From Desulfitibacter sp. BRH_c19 (GTDB taxonomy: Bacteria; Bacillota; DSM-16504; Desulfitibacterales; Desulfitibacteraceae), in contig LOER01000016.1 in the NCBI GenBank assembly GCA_001515945.1, positions 248,001 to 312,000 on the forward strand: a stretch of DNA of 64,000 bases, given 5' to 3'. The notes beneath the pieces are model-generated. The model was not told the DNA's origin and did no database searches. It worked only from the letters and a program-made list of their open reading frames with translations. The position numbers were made by a program, and so were the translations under genes. Positions 10,166-18,525 of this stretch are shown here, in pieces (the stretch's first letter is position 1; the number at the start of each line of letters is the position of its first letter).

Positions 10166-10307
10166 TAGATAACCTCCTTCCAGTAATAATGTAAAAATAG
10201 GCACAATCTTTTCATTTCTATAAAAATACCTAGATTCCTCCTTGAAATTAGCAACTTTATACCCAAATTTTTCTAGCAGTTTTTACTATCCTTCGCGTAT
10301 CAAGATA

Positions 10308-10922
10308 TTATGAAACCCCTCGAAAAGAAAAACGATGTTCATCACAAGGCCCATGAATATTCAAACATTCATAATGGCACCTAGTTGGGTATCCTTTATT
10401 TTTAGAAAACCCATAAACCGGATATAATTCATGAAGGTTAACCATATATTTATCCCTGGCTTGTTTAGCCAAAATACTAGCAGCCGCTATCGCTGCACTA
10501 GTCGCATCTCCTTTTATAATTCCGTAATGCTCTACTGAGAAATAATTAATTTTTAATGCATCAATCAGCAGAAGTTGTGGTTTAATTTTTAGCAATTGAT
10601 AAGAAATAATCATTGCCATTTTAGTAGCTTCTAATATGTTTATTCTGTCAATTAACTGGGGGGGACAAAAGGCTACTGACCAATCAATGGCAGCCTTCTT
10701 AATCTCTGGTTCAAGCTTTTCTCTTTGGTTGGCTGTTAGCTTTTTGGAGTCATTTAAACCATCAAGTTCGTAACCCTTAGGTAGAATGACACAAGCAGCA
10801 GCTACAGGACCTGCCAGAGGACCCCTTCCAGCTTCATCTATTCCACCAAGAAGATCTACCTTTTCCCTATAATAAGTTTTATCAAACTTAAACATTTTTT
10901 TATTGCACTTCATCTCCGCCAC
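10308..10922 (-). CDS. rnhB: ribonuclease HII
   Basis: Removes RNA from RNA-DNA hybrids and misincorporated ribonucleotides. GGIDEAGRGPLAGPVAAA (residues about 26-43) carries the first catalytic Asp-Glu pair, LNDSKKL follows, and the later acidic residues lie in LLLIDALKI and the AAASILAK region. The 204 residues are normal. The GTG start has GAGGAG ten bases upstream, and the gene overlaps the end of rbgA by 23 bases, indicating co-transcription. The gene directly downstream is nuoA, not yraN as in many relatives. Confidence 0.95.
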   Translation of the reverse strand: MAEMKCNKKMFKFDKTYYREKVDLLGGIDEAGRGPLAGPVAAACVILPKGYELDGLNDSKKLTANQREKLEPEIKKAAIDWSVAFCPPQLIDRINILEATKMAMIISYQLLKIKPQLLLIDALKINYFSVEHYGIIKGDATSAAIAAASILAKQARDKYMVNLHELYPVYGFSKNKGYPTRCHYECLNIHGPCDEHRFSFRGVS

Positions 10923-11772
10923 TATTTCTCAGCTCCTCAGGTGCTTCTAAGCTAATTCTGCCTAGTCTTCCACCTCTAAAGTCTTTTATAATAGTTTCAC
11001 TAGCTTGACGTAGATCCACATCACCACCTCTAAGTAAAAATCCTCTAACCTTACCTATCTGCTCAATAATTTTAAATGGATCAACGGGCAGTTCTTCCAG
11101 ATTGTACCTTACCATTAAAGCCTTAGGATAATTGACAGCAAGGAATTTTGTTAAAGAATAGACAACATCCTCAACGTCAAAAGCTTTTGGCCCTATAGAA
11201 TTTACATATGCTAAATGCAACCCAGTTTCTTCATCATCAAATTTTGGCCATAGTATACCTGGTGTATCAAGGAGTTGTATATTTGCCCTTATTTTTATCC
11301 ATTGGTTGCCCTTTGTCACACCCGGTTTATTACCTGTTTTTGCTGTACTTCTTCCTACAAGGGTATTAATAAACATAGACTTACCAACATTGGGTATTCC
11401 AACAACCATTGCCCTAACGGGTCTCTTAATATTGAGTCTTCTTGCAACACTATCTGTTATAGGAGTTTGTTCAATGAGACTTAAGATATGTGTAATTCCT
11501 TTTTTTGACAGGGAGTCTACTGCTGCGGCCTTGATTCCATTATCCTTGAAGTTTTCAATCCATTTTTTAGTTATATTTTGATTAGCAAGGTCTTCCTTGT
11601 TTAATACAATTATTTTGTGTTTGTTGCCTATAAGTTCACCCAGCATAGGATTTTGACTAGAAATAGGTATCCTAGCATCTAAGAGTTCAACTACAATATC
11701 TACCATCTTCATATTTTCTTGCAAGATTTTTTTCGCCTTCGTCATATGACCCGGATACCATTGTACAATCAA
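10900..11772 (-). CDS. rbgA: ribosome biogenesis GTPase RbgA (YlqF)
   Basis: A circularly permuted GTPase needed for late assembly of the 50S subunit. The motif order is permuted as expected: G4 NKEDLAN (about residues 56-62), then G1 GIPNVGKS (about 124-131), then G3 DTPG. WYPGHMTKAKK at the N-terminus is typical of YlqF. It starts with TTG, with AGGTGA as ribosome-binding site. The 290 residues include the C-terminal helical RNA-binding domain. Its place between rplS and rnhB is conserved in Firmicutes. Confidence 0.96.
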   Translation of the reverse strand: MIVQWYPGHMTKAKKILQENMKMVDIVVELLDARIPISSQNPMLGELIGNKHKIIVLNKEDLANQNITKKWIENFKDNGIKAAAVDSLSKKGITHILSLIEQTPITDSVARRLNIKRPVRAMVVGIPNVGKSMFINTLVGRSTAKTGNKPGVTKGNQWIKIRANIQLLDTPGILWPKFDDEETGLHLAYVNSIGPKAFDVEDVVYSLTKFLAVNYPKALMVRYNLEELPVDPFKIIEQIGKVRGFLLRGGDVDLRQASETIIKDFRGGRLGRISLEAPEELRNSGGDEVQ

Positions 11773-11951
11773 TTAATCACCTGCTTTACCTGTGTATGGT
11801 AATTAGTATTAACTTAATTATGCTTAACTATTTATTTAATAGGTTCGACCTGTGTATAAGTTGTTTTTATATAAATCATTTAATTATATTATTAATACAA
11901 GAATACAGACTTTTATGTTTTTTTGCAACTATTTGATGCTAAAATAATAAC

Positions 11952-11985
11952 AAAAGTGCTTATATATAGAAAATAGCACTTTTTT
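11952..11985. terminator. hairpin with T-run between rplS and rbgA
   Basis: A 9-bp inverted repeat AAAAGTGCT/AGCACTTTT with a 14-base loop. The T-run is stronger on the plus strand, where no gene lies upstream. On the minus strand the tail is TGTTATTATTTT, so it may act as a second, weaker stop after the rplS terminator. The surrounding gap (11773-12028) is AT-rich and shows no further gene. Confidence 0.45.
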
Positions 11986-12028
11986 AGACTTTTTTTATAT
12001 TATTACAATATAATGTTTATTGTCATTG

Positions 12029-12058
12029 CTCAAAAAAGGACTGATATATCAGCCCTTT
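12029..12058 (-). terminator. Rho-independent terminator of rplS
   Basis: A 10-bp stem (12049-12058 with 12035-12044, one G-T pair) and a 4-base TATA loop, followed by a T-run on the minus strand. The stem includes part of the rplS stop codon, so the terminator begins inside the gene. Confidence 0.85.
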
Positions 12059-12398
12059 ATCTTTTTTCTTTAATTTTAGCTCTCTTACCTACTCTATCTC
12101 TCAAATAATATAGCTTAGCTCTGCGAACCTTACCCCTTCTAATCACCTCAATTTTTTCTATTTTAGGTGAATGTAGTGGAAATGTTCTTTCAACAGCTAC
12201 TCCATAAGACATCCTTCTTACTGTAAAAGTTTCTCGCAATCCTGTTCCTTGTCTCTTTAAAATAGCTCCTTCGAAAATCTGAATTCTTTCTCTAGTACCT
12301 TCAACAACCTTAACGTGTACTTTTACAGTATCCCCAGCATTAAACCTTGGAAGATCCTTTTTTAGTTGTTCAGTTTCTACTACCTTTAATACATCCAT
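12057..12398 (-). CDS. rplS: 50S ribosomal protein L19
   Basis: A 113-residue ribosomal protein at the 30S-50S interface. The signature [20 protein letters not shown] followed by [14 protein letters not shown] is clear, and the basic C-terminus ([18 protein letters not shown]) is standard. A good ribosome-binding site (AAGGAGG) precedes the ATG. It has its own sigma-A-type promoter just upstream, although it also lies at the end of the ylxM-trmD gene run, and a terminator follows at once. Confidence 0.98.
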   Translation of the reverse strand: MDVLKVVETEQLKKDLPRFNAGDTVKVHVKVVEGTRERIQIFEGAILKRQGTGLRETFTVRRMSYGVAVERTFPLHSPKIEKIEVIRRGKVRRAKLYYLRDRVGKRAKIKEKR

Positions 12399-12458
12399 AT
12401 TTATGTGCCTCCTTCCTTTATGGCGGATTATTTATTAATTAAAATTTGCACAACTATG

Positions 12459-12487
12459 ATTATAACAAAGTATTTATTTATTTACAA
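12459..12487 (-). promoter_or_regulatory. sigma-A promoter of rplS
   Basis: On the minus strand, TTGTAA (12487-12482), a 17-base spacer and a perfect TATAAT (12464-12459), about 60 bases before the rplS ATG. The -35 box starts 5 bases beyond the stop codon of the upstream methyltransferase gene. Confidence 0.75.
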
Positions 12488-12491
12488 GAAT

Positions 12492-13043
12492 TCACCACCA
12501 CTTTTTACAACATAAACGATCAATTATTATTGATGCTGCACTCCGGACTGATAAATGGTTGTACTTATCAATGCTCTTAATAGGTGTTAATCTAAAATGA
12601 GCCTTATTAGTAACCTCATCAGTTAGTCCCCAGCCTGTTCCAAATAAAATAACTATGTCATTATCCTTCATTAATTGCCGTAGTTGTATAAAATCAATGT
12701 CTTCGCATAAATTTGCTCCAGTAGCTACAACTATTGGTTTTTTGTCATGTGTTACATCATTCAAACATTCTTCAATGGTAGCTACTACTTTAACCTTTTG
12801 AAAAGCCTCGGCCCTTGATGAATTATACTGTGCACCCAAACCTTGTTTCCAATAATCTATTAGCTCCTGAAATAGCTCTCTCTGCCTATTGAGAGGTTGT
12901 ACTATATAGTAGCCTGCCAAATCATAAGTAGACGTCAAACGAGCTATATCATGGACATCCAAATTTGTTATTGAAGTAGTTATTACTTGGTTATTCTGGT
13001 TATTAACTGGGTGATGAACTAAACAAATATAAACAGATACCAT
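12492..13043 (-). CDS. SPOUT-type RNA methyltransferase (PF09936-like)
   Basis: A 183-residue protein resembling the small SAM-dependent RNA methyltransferases found beside trmD in Thermotoga and many Clostridia. The C-terminal half has the trefoil-knot pattern: VVATGANLCEDIDF, then ILFGTGWGLTDEV and IKSIDKYNHLSVRSAASIII, where the Gly-rich loops would bind S-adenosylmethionine. The substrate is not known to me. It abuts trmD with no gap and precedes rplS, so it is probably co-expressed with tRNA and ribosome maturation genes. Confidence 0.8.
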   Translation of the reverse strand: MVSVYICLVHHPVNNQNNQVITTSITNLDVHDIARLTSTYDLAGYYIVQPLNRQRELFQELIDYWKQGLGAQYNSSRAEAFQKVKVVATIEECLNDVTHDKKPIVVATGANLCEDIDFIQLRQLMKDNDIVILFGTGWGLTDEVTNKAHFRLTPIKSIDKYNHLSVRSAASIIIDRLCCKKWW

Positions 13044-13778
13044 CTATTCTTCATCCTTACGTAACTTCGCTAATAACTCCTGATCAGCTTTACTGAAACT
13101 GGCATTATTTAACAAGTCGGGTCTTTTGCGAAGAGTTCGCAAGATAGACTGTTTCCTTCTCCAAAGATCTATCTTTGCGTGATTTCCAGAAAGCAACACT
13201 TCAGGCACCTTTAAACCTTGAAATTCTCTTGGCTTTGTATAGTGGGGATATTCTAAAAGTCCATCCGAGAAACTTTCTTCTATGATAGATTCTTCATGAC
13301 CTAATACATCTGGTAATAATCTTGTAACAGCATCTATTAATACCATAGCACCTAGTTCTCCCCCTGTTAAAATATAATCCCCAATTGATATTTCTTCGTC
13401 CACTAGTAGTTCTCTAACCCTTTCATCAATACCTTCATAATGACCACATAATATTGTGATACGATTGAGCCTTGATAGCTTTTTTGCTTTATCTTGATTA
13501 AAAGTTGTTCCCTGTGGAGACATAAGAATAACTCTACTGTCGGCTTTATCTATATCTAAACTATTAATAGCATTAAAAAATGGTTCTGCCTTCATAACCA
13601 TTCCAGGACCGCCACCATATGGAGTGTCATCAACAGAGTAATGCTTGTTTCCTGAATACTCTCTAAGATTATGTACAAATAAATCAAGTACACCTTTTTC
13701 ACGAGCTTTTCCAATGATACTCATATTTAATGGGAAGTCCACCATCTCCGGAAAAATGGTAATAACATCTATTCTCAT
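13044..13778 (-). CDS. trmD: tRNA (guanine37-N1)-methyltransferase
   Basis: Methylates G37 of tRNAs reading CUN, CCN and CGG, which prevents +1 frameshifting. It is a SPOUT enzyme of 244 residues. DVITIFPEMVDFPLNMSIIGKA at the start, VDDTPYGGGPGMVMKAEPF, LCGHYEGIDERV and the knot region SIGDYILTGGELGAMVLIDA are all present. It lies between rimM and the second SPOUT gene, in the conserved Firmicutes order. Confidence 0.97.
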   Translation of the reverse strand: MRIDVITIFPEMVDFPLNMSIIGKAREKGVLDLFVHNLREYSGNKHYSVDDTPYGGGPGMVMKAEPFFNAINSLDIDKADSRVILMSPQGTTFNQDKAKKLSRLNRITILCGHYEGIDERVRELLVDEEISIGDYILTGGELGAMVLIDAVTRLLPDVLGHEESIIEESFSDGLLEYPHYTKPREFQGLKVPEVLLSGNHAKIDLWRRKQSILRTLRKRPDLLNNASFSKADQELLAKLRKDEE

Positions 13779-13797
13779 ATTTATCCCCCGGTATCAT

Positions 13798-14307
13798 CTA
13801 TTCCGGTAGCAACTCTACAATCATCTCATTAGCAGCTAGATTGATTTTTTTTACAACCTTTTTGAGTGCTGGCACCAGAATTTCTTCATTGGCTTTATTT
13901 TTTACAACATATACATCATTAGCTCCTGTTTTCAATATATCTACTAATTGACCAATATAGCTTCCATTTATATCCTTAACATCTAAGTTAAGCAACTGAT
14001 ATATATAGTATTCATCTTCTTGTAGGGGTTCTAATTGGGCTTCAGATATCTTTAAATACGCTCCTTTTAACTCTTCTGCCTTTTCAATAGTATCAACACC
14101 TGCAAGATTCATTATTAGATATCCATTATGTAAGGATATACTATCAATTTTCATTAATTCTATTTTGCCTTTTGTCTCCACTAAAATTTCCTGTCTGTCT
14201 AAAAATCTCTCGGGAAAATCAGTAATTGGAAAAACTCTCAATGAACCACTTAAATTATGGGTTTTATTAATCATCCCAACTGTTATCAAAACTGGTTTTG
14301 TGACCAC
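13798..14307 (-). CDS. rimM: ribosome maturation factor RimM
   Basis: Helps process 16S rRNA and assemble the 30S head by binding S19. The N-terminal RimM barrel (VGMINKTHNLSGSLRVFPIT, about residues 10-30) and the C-terminal PRC-barrel-like domain (DEYYIYQLLNLDV, then GANDVYVVKN) are recognisable. Its 169 residues are normal. It overlaps the end of ylqD by one base and precedes trmD. Confidence 0.95.
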   Translation of the reverse strand: MVTKPVLITVGMINKTHNLSGSLRVFPITDFPERFLDRQEILVETKGKIELMKIDSISLHNGYLIMNLAGVDTIEKAEELKGAYLKISEAQLEPLQEDEYYIYQLLNLDVKDINGSYIGQLVDILKTGANDVYVVKNKANEEILVPALKKVVKKINLAANEMIVELLPE

Positions 14308-14723
14308 TAGTCTCCAACCTTCCGTATTTCCATAATTTCATTGTCCTTTAAAAGGATTTCACACTTTTCTATTTCACTCCAATTATCCCCAATTTTAATG
14401 TTCACTATCCTATCGACAGACCCTTTGATGATTTCTTCACCTAGTGACAAAGCACTAATTGCATCCATATTTTCTTTTATTTTTCTTATTTTTTCATAAT
14501 TTTTGTTCTTTTCATTTTCCAATTCATTTCTCATAATAGCAAGCTCTTCATTATGCCTTTTTTCAATTTCTAATGTAGTCCTTTTAATTTTAAAGCTTAA
14601 ATACTGCAGTTCAGTTTCAATTTGCTTTAAAAGTGTTTCTAACTCTTTTAAGAGACTATTCTTTAGACCCTCTGTAACAATTGTTTTGACCGTAACAGAC
14701 TGTATAACTTTAAGTTCTTCCAC
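14307..14723 (-). CDS. ylqD: YlqD family protein
   Basis: A 138-residue protein of the YlqD family, known from the same position in Bacillus and of unknown function. Residues about 20-95 are charged and heptad-like (LLKELETLLKQIETEL...ELENEKNKNYEKIRKI), predicting a long coiled coil. A small beta-rich tail (VDRIVNIKIGDNWSEIE) follows. The call rests on size, coiled coil and placement between khpA and rimM. Confidence 0.82.
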   Translation of the reverse strand: MEELKVIQSVTVKTIVTEGLKNSLLKELETLLKQIETELQYLSFKIKRTTLEIEKRHNEELAIMRNELENEKNKNYEKIRKIKENMDAISALSLGEEIIKGSVDRIVNIKIGDNWSEIEKCEILLKDNEIMEIRKVGD

Positions 14724-14772
14724 AAACTCACCTGCTCCAATTTTAGATAAAAAGGGTCAATAAAGACCCTTT

Positions 14773-15003
14773 TTATTGTACAATTTCAACAACAACTCGC
14801 TTTCCTTCTTTTGCTGCTGCTGCCTTTAATACAGTTCTTATTGCTTTGGCAATTCTACCCTGTTTCCCAATGACTTTACCCATGTCTTCTGGTGCAACTC
14901 TTAACTCTAATACTATTGACTTTTCACCATCTACTTGTGTAATTGACACATGATCAGGATCATCCACCAAAGATTTTGCGATGAATTCTACTAATTCTTT
15001 CAT
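14773..15003 (-). CDS. khpA: KH-domain RNA-binding protein KhpA (YlqC)
   Basis: A 76-residue single KH domain with the RNA-binding GKQGR loop in [20 protein letters not shown], the expected GxxG signature. In other Firmicutes KhpA pairs with KhpB and affects RNA binding and cell elongation. It starts 21 bases after rpsP, with AGGATG as ribosome-binding site. Size and location are exactly as in the family. Confidence 0.95.
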   Translation of the reverse strand: MKELVEFIAKSLVDDPDHVSITQVDGEKSIVLELRVAPEDMGKVIGKQGRIAKAIRTVLKAAAAKEGKRVVVEIVQ

Positions 15004-15024
15004 GGCAAAACATCCTCCCTATTA

Positions 15025-15291
15025 CTACCTGATGTTTTTGTTATCATAAAACTTTTGAATAACACCAGTTTTTCTAAAAAGGGCTCTTACTGTTTCAGAA
15101 GGCTGTGCGCCATCTTCAAGCCACTTCACAGCTCTTTCTTCATTAATATTTAAATCTTCCTTAATAGGATTGTAGTATCCAACTTCTTCAATGAATCTAC
15201 CATCTCTTGGAGAACGTGAATCAGCTACTACCAATCTATAAAAAGGTGCTTTTTTACTTCCCATTCTTTTTAGTCTAATTCTTGTTGCCAT
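15025..15291 (-). CDS. rpsP: 30S ribosomal protein S16
   Basis: An 88-residue ribosomal protein that stabilises the 30S body. [20 protein letters not shown] and [19 protein letters not shown] are the universal S16 signatures. It follows ffh and precedes khpA, the usual order. The ribosome-binding site GGGGGTGA precedes the ATG. Confidence 0.98.
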   Translation of the reverse strand: MATRIRLKRMGSKKAPFYRLVVADSRSPRDGRFIEEVGYYNPIKEDLNINEERAVKWLEDGAQPSETVRALFRKTGVIQKFYDNKNIR

Positions 15292-15329
15292 TATCTCACC
15301 CCCTTCACAAATCTAAGATGTTTTAGTAT

Positions 15330-16682
15330 TTATTTAAACATTGGTAAGTTAAATAGGCCTTTTGATTTCTTCTTGACTTTCTTATTGCTTTGAGCGCCAG
15401 AAAATTGTTTCATCATTTTTCTGGCCTCAAGAAATTGTTTAAGTAGTTTGTTTACATCCTGAACCTTGGTACCACTACCTAAGGCAATTCTTTTTTTCCT
15501 GCTGGCATTGATTATTTCAGGTTTTGCTCTTTCATTGAGTGTCATAGATTGAATTATAGCTTCTGTTTTTACTAATTCCTTTTCATCAACCTGCATATTC
15601 TTTAATTGTTTTCCCATTCCTGGAATCATACCAAGCAAATCCTCTATTGGGCCCATGCTTTTCATTTGCTGCAATTGATCAAGAAAATCTTCCAGTGTAA
15701 ATTGTTGTGTCCTAATCTTAGCTTCCATCTCTTTTGCCTTATTGAGATCAAAATTTTCCTGGGCCTTTTCAATAAATGTCATCACATCACCCATTCCCAG
15801 GATACGAGAGGCCATCCTATCTGGATGAAATGTTTCTAATGCATCTAGCTTTTCTCCAATACCCACAAACTTAATAGGTTTTCCTGTAACTTCCCTAATT
15901 GAAAGGGCTGCACCACCACGTGTATCACCATCTAACTTTGTAAGAATTATACCTGTAATACCAAACTTTTGATCAAAGGTCTCTGCTACATTTACTGCAT
16001 CCTGTCCTGTCATAGCATCTACTACAAGTAGTATTTCAGATGGAACTACGTTTTCTTTAATTTTATCAAGCTCTGTCATTAGATCTTCATCTATATGCAG
16101 TCTTCCTGCTGTATCTATGATTACAATGTCATTACCCTTATTTTTTGCGAACTCTATGGCTTCCTTAGCTATTAAAACAGCATTTTCTTGTCCCTTTGAA
16201 AATACAGGTATATCAAGTTGCTCACCTAGCACTTCTAACTGTTTAATAGCTGCTGGACGATAAATATCACAAGCTGCTAGTAAAGGACTACGTCCCTTCT
16301 TTTTAAACGTCCTTGCTAATTTTGCAGATGATGTGGTTTTACCAGAACCCTGTAAACCCACCATCATTATTACTGTTGGACTCTTGGACGAAAAAGCTAT
16401 ATTAGCCTCTTTTTCTCCCATTAAGTTAACCAATTCATCATTTACTATTTTAATAACCTGTTGTCCAGGAGTAAGGCTTTCTAAAACTTCTTTGCCGATG
16501 GCTCTTTCTTTAACTTTATTAATAAACTTTTTAACTACCTTAAAGTTTACATCGGCTTCTAGAAGAGCGATTCTTACTTCCCGCATTGCCACATCAATAT
16601 CTGCTTCAGAAAGTTTTCCTTTTCCTTTGAGCCGTTTAAAAGTATCCTGAAGTTTTTCGCTCAAGCCAGAAAATAGAGCCAT
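15330..16682 (-). CDS. ffh: signal recognition particle protein Ffh
   Basis: The protein part of the signal recognition particle, which delivers nascent membrane proteins to FtsY. The N domain comes first, then the G domain with GLQGSGKTTSSAKLA (about residues 109-123), DTAGRLHID and TKLDGDTRGGA, then the methionine-rich M domain (QQMKSMGPIEDLLGMIPGMG) that binds the signal peptide and 4.5S RNA. The 450 residues are normal. No 4.5S RNA gene was recognised in the window. A tandem heptamer repeat lies between ylxM and its start. Confidence 0.98.
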   Translation of the reverse strand: MALFSGLSEKLQDTFKRLKGKGKLSEADIDVAMREVRIALLEADVNFKVVKKFINKVKERAIGKEVLESLTPGQQVIKIVNDELVNLMGEKEANIAFSSKSPTVIMMVGLQGSGKTTSSAKLARTFKKKGRSPLLAACDIYRPAAIKQLEVLGEQLDIPVFSKGQENAVLIAKEAIEFAKNKGNDIVIIDTAGRLHIDEDLMTELDKIKENVVPSEILLVVDAMTGQDAVNVAETFDQKFGITGIILTKLDGDTRGGAALSIREVTGKPIKFVGIGEKLDALETFHPDRMASRILGMGDVMTFIEKAQENFDLNKAKEMEAKIRTQQFTLEDFLDQLQQMKSMGPIEDLLGMIPGMGKQLKNMQVDEKELVKTEAIIQSMTLNERAKPEIINASRKKRIALGSGTKVQDVNKLLKQFLEARKMMKQFSGAQSNKKVKKKSKGLFNLPMFK

Positions 16683-16696
16683 GCTTTCCCCTCCTA

Positions 16697-16731
16697 AGTC
16701 AGAAGTCAGAAATCAGAATTCAGGAGTCAGA
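16697..16731. repeat. five tandem heptamers (consensus AGTCAGA)
   Basis: Five head-to-tail 7-base units (AGTCAGA twice, then AATCAGA, ATTCAGG, AGTCAGA) fill the gap between ylxM and ffh, just upstream of the ffh ribosome-binding site. A sister array occurs at 55638-55665. Confidence 0.85.
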
Positions 16732-16781
16732 ATTTGGTCAATAATTCATTCTGTATTCCTAATTCTTAAAATCTGCTTAGT

Positions 16782-17126
16782 TTATACCAAGAAATTTTCC
16801 AACAATAAATTAATACGCTGTTTTTCTTCATCATCAATCTTACTATTCATTAGTACTGATTTTATATTGTTAATATTTTCTTCAGCTTTTTGATATTTTC
16901 CCCATAGTTTCAAACCCTGCTCATAGTTCTTTAATAAATTTTCTGTACGCTTTATAATATCATAAACTGCTTGTCTGCTAATACTAAGTTCTTGTGCAAT
17001 CTCACCTAATGATAAATCATCATAATAGTATAAGCTAAAGACTTGTTGTTGTTTGTCCGTAAGTAGACTTCCATAAAAATCAAATAGCCGTGCTGATTCA
17101 TTTAACTTCGGAATAATTATACTCAA
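16782..17126 (-). CDS. ylxM: YlxM family helix-turn-helix protein
   Basis: A 114-residue protein of the UPF0122/YlxM family, encoded with ffh in most Firmicutes and Mollicutes and implicated in SRP assembly or its regulation. The helix-turn-helix resembles sigma-70 region 4: LTDKQQQVFSLYYYDDLSLGEIA followed by SRQAVYDIIKRTE (about residues 22-60). The start is probably TTG, and no clear ribosome-binding site is visible, so the exact first residue is uncertain. It leads the ylxM-ffh-rpsP run, behind a strong promoter. Confidence 0.92.
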   Translation of the reverse strand: MSIIIPKLNESARLFDFYGSLLTDKQQQVFSLYYYDDLSLGEIAQELSISRQAVYDIIKRTENLLKNYEQGLKLWGKYQKAEENINNIKSVLMNSKIDDEEKQRINLLLENFLV

Positions 17127-17149
17127 CCTCAGTCACATCCAAACATTTG

Positions 17150-17173
17150 CTGTAAAGTATTTTTACTTCACAG
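17150..17173 (-). other. small hairpin in the ylxM leader
   Basis: Imperfect inverted repeat CTGTAAAGTA/TACTTCACAG with a 4-base loop, between the ylxM promoter and its start codon. It may stabilise or occlude the leader; no T-run follows, so it is not a terminator. Confidence 0.45.
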
Positions 17174-17177
17174 AGGA

Positions 17178-17206
17178 ATATTAATATAATTAGTTCCATT
17201 TGTCAA
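17178..17206 (-). promoter_or_regulatory. sigma-A promoter of ylxM-ffh
   Basis: On the minus strand a perfect TTGACA (17206-17201), a 17-base spacer and TAATAT (17183-17178), about 50 bases before ylxM. It is the strongest-looking promoter in this half of the window. It fires away from mtaD, whose stop codon lies 15 bases upstream. Confidence 0.85.
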
Positions 17207-17220
17207 GGTTAAATGAATTT

Positions 17221-18525
17221 TTAAACTAGCTTTTTAATTATCTCTTTAATTTCATAGATTACCTTTTCCTCATCGATTGTACTTACTTCTTTACTCTTCA
17301 TTATAACCTTACCATTTACTATTACAGTATCCACGTCTGATGCTCCTGCTGAATAGACTAAATGGGCATTTATATCATGTAAAGGTTGCAGATGTGGTCC
17401 ACTTAAATCTACTAAAATGATATCTGCTTTCATACCTGGCTTAATTTTTCCAATTTCTTGTCCTAATCCAAGTGCTTTTGCTCCATTACTAGTAGCCATA
17501 GAAAGTGCCTGATAGGAGGACATAACAGTAGGATCATAAGTATGTACTTTTTGAAGTAAAGATGCACTTCTCATTTCCTGAAACATATCTAGATTATTGT
17601 TGCTTGCAGCACCATCAGTTCCCAGTCCTACATTTACTCCCATTTCAATCATTTTGGTAATTGGGGCTATTCCACTTGCAAGCTTCATATTGCTTTCTGG
17701 ATTATGAGCAACACTAACTTTTTCTTGAAGCAATATCTTTAAATCATTATCGGTTAGATGTACACAATGGGCTGCTAAAACAGGATTAGCGGTAAACACT
17801 CCCGCCTGGTGGACCATTTCAACTGGAGTTTTATTATACTTCTCCTTAATTTGGTTGATTTCAGACAGAGTTTCTGCTATGTGAATATGTATGCCTACTC
17901 CAAGTTTTTTTGCCTCAGAGGATACTTCTTGTAAATATTCTGGTGAGCATGTGTAGGGGGCGTGTGGACCAAGCATAGTGGTAATCCTCTTATCTGCGCT
18001 ATTATGATAACTTTTAACAAGATTAATTCCTTCCTCAAGAGACTTATCTCCATTATTAAAGGATATTAATCCCCTACTTAGTGAAGCCCTTATACCCGTC
18101 TCCTTAACAACCTCTGCCACCTGCTCCATCATAAAGTACATATCGCTAAAACAAGTAGTACCACCTTTAATCATTTCTAGAACTGCTAGTTTAGTTCCCC
18201 AATAAACATACTCAGGTTTTAATTTAGCTTCTAGTGGCCAAATTCTATTTTCTAGCCATTCCATCAGAGGAAGGTCATCTGCATAACCTCTTAAAAGAGT
18301 CATAGCAGTATGAGTATGACAATTAACTAAGCCAGGCATTACTGCCATACCAGTAGCATCTATAATAGTACAATCATTACTGTCATATTCTTGATATCCA
18401 CTTTTTACAGAATCAATTTTCTCCCCAGCGATGATTATGTCTCCCTGAAAACAGATATCTCCGGGGTCCTGAATATTTTTTTCCATATTTAGAATATATC
18501 CATTTTTTATCACTATTTTTTTCAT
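17221..18525 (-). CDS. mtaD: 5-methylthioadenosine/S-adenosylhomocysteine deaminase
   Basis: An amidohydrolase of 434 residues that deaminates methylthioadenosine or S-adenosylhomocysteine to the inosine forms. Metal-binding NCHTHTAMTLLRGYADDLPL (about residues 70-90), HIHIAETLSEI, AHCVHL and GTDGAASNNNLDMF are all present. It overlaps mtnA by four bases (ATGA), and mtnP precedes both, so the three form an operon for handling the by-products of polyamine and methylation chemistry. Substrate choice cannot be read from the sequence. Confidence 0.9.
   Translation of the reverse strand: MKKIVIKNGYILNMEKNIQDPGDICFQGDIIIAGEKIDSVKSGYQEYDSNDCTIIDATGMAVMPGLVNCHTHTAMTLLRGYADDLPLMEWLENRIWPLEAKLKPEYVYWGTKLAVLEMIKGGTTCFSDMYFMMEQVAEVVKETGIRASLSRGLISFNNGDKSLEEGINLVKSYHNSADKRITTMLGPHAPYTCSPEYLQEVSSEAKKLGVGIHIHIAETLSEINQIKEKYNKTPVEMVHQAGVFTANPVLAAHCVHLTDNDLKILLQEKVSVAHNPESNMKLASGIAPITKMIEMGVNVGLGTDGAASNNNLDMFQEMRSASLLQKVHTYDPTVMSSYQALSMATSNGAKALGLGQEIGKIKPGMKADIILVDLSGPHLQPLHDINAHLVYSAGASDVDTVIVNGKVIMKSKEVSTIDEEKVIYEIKEIIKKLV

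Noticed and set aside
10166-10290. Open frame continuing upstream of nuoA (reads KLLEKFGYKVANF and so on)
   Set aside because: No start codon with a ribosome-binding site outside nuoA, and a strong site inside favours the TTG at 10165. Possibly a relic, but equally chance in AT-rich DNA.
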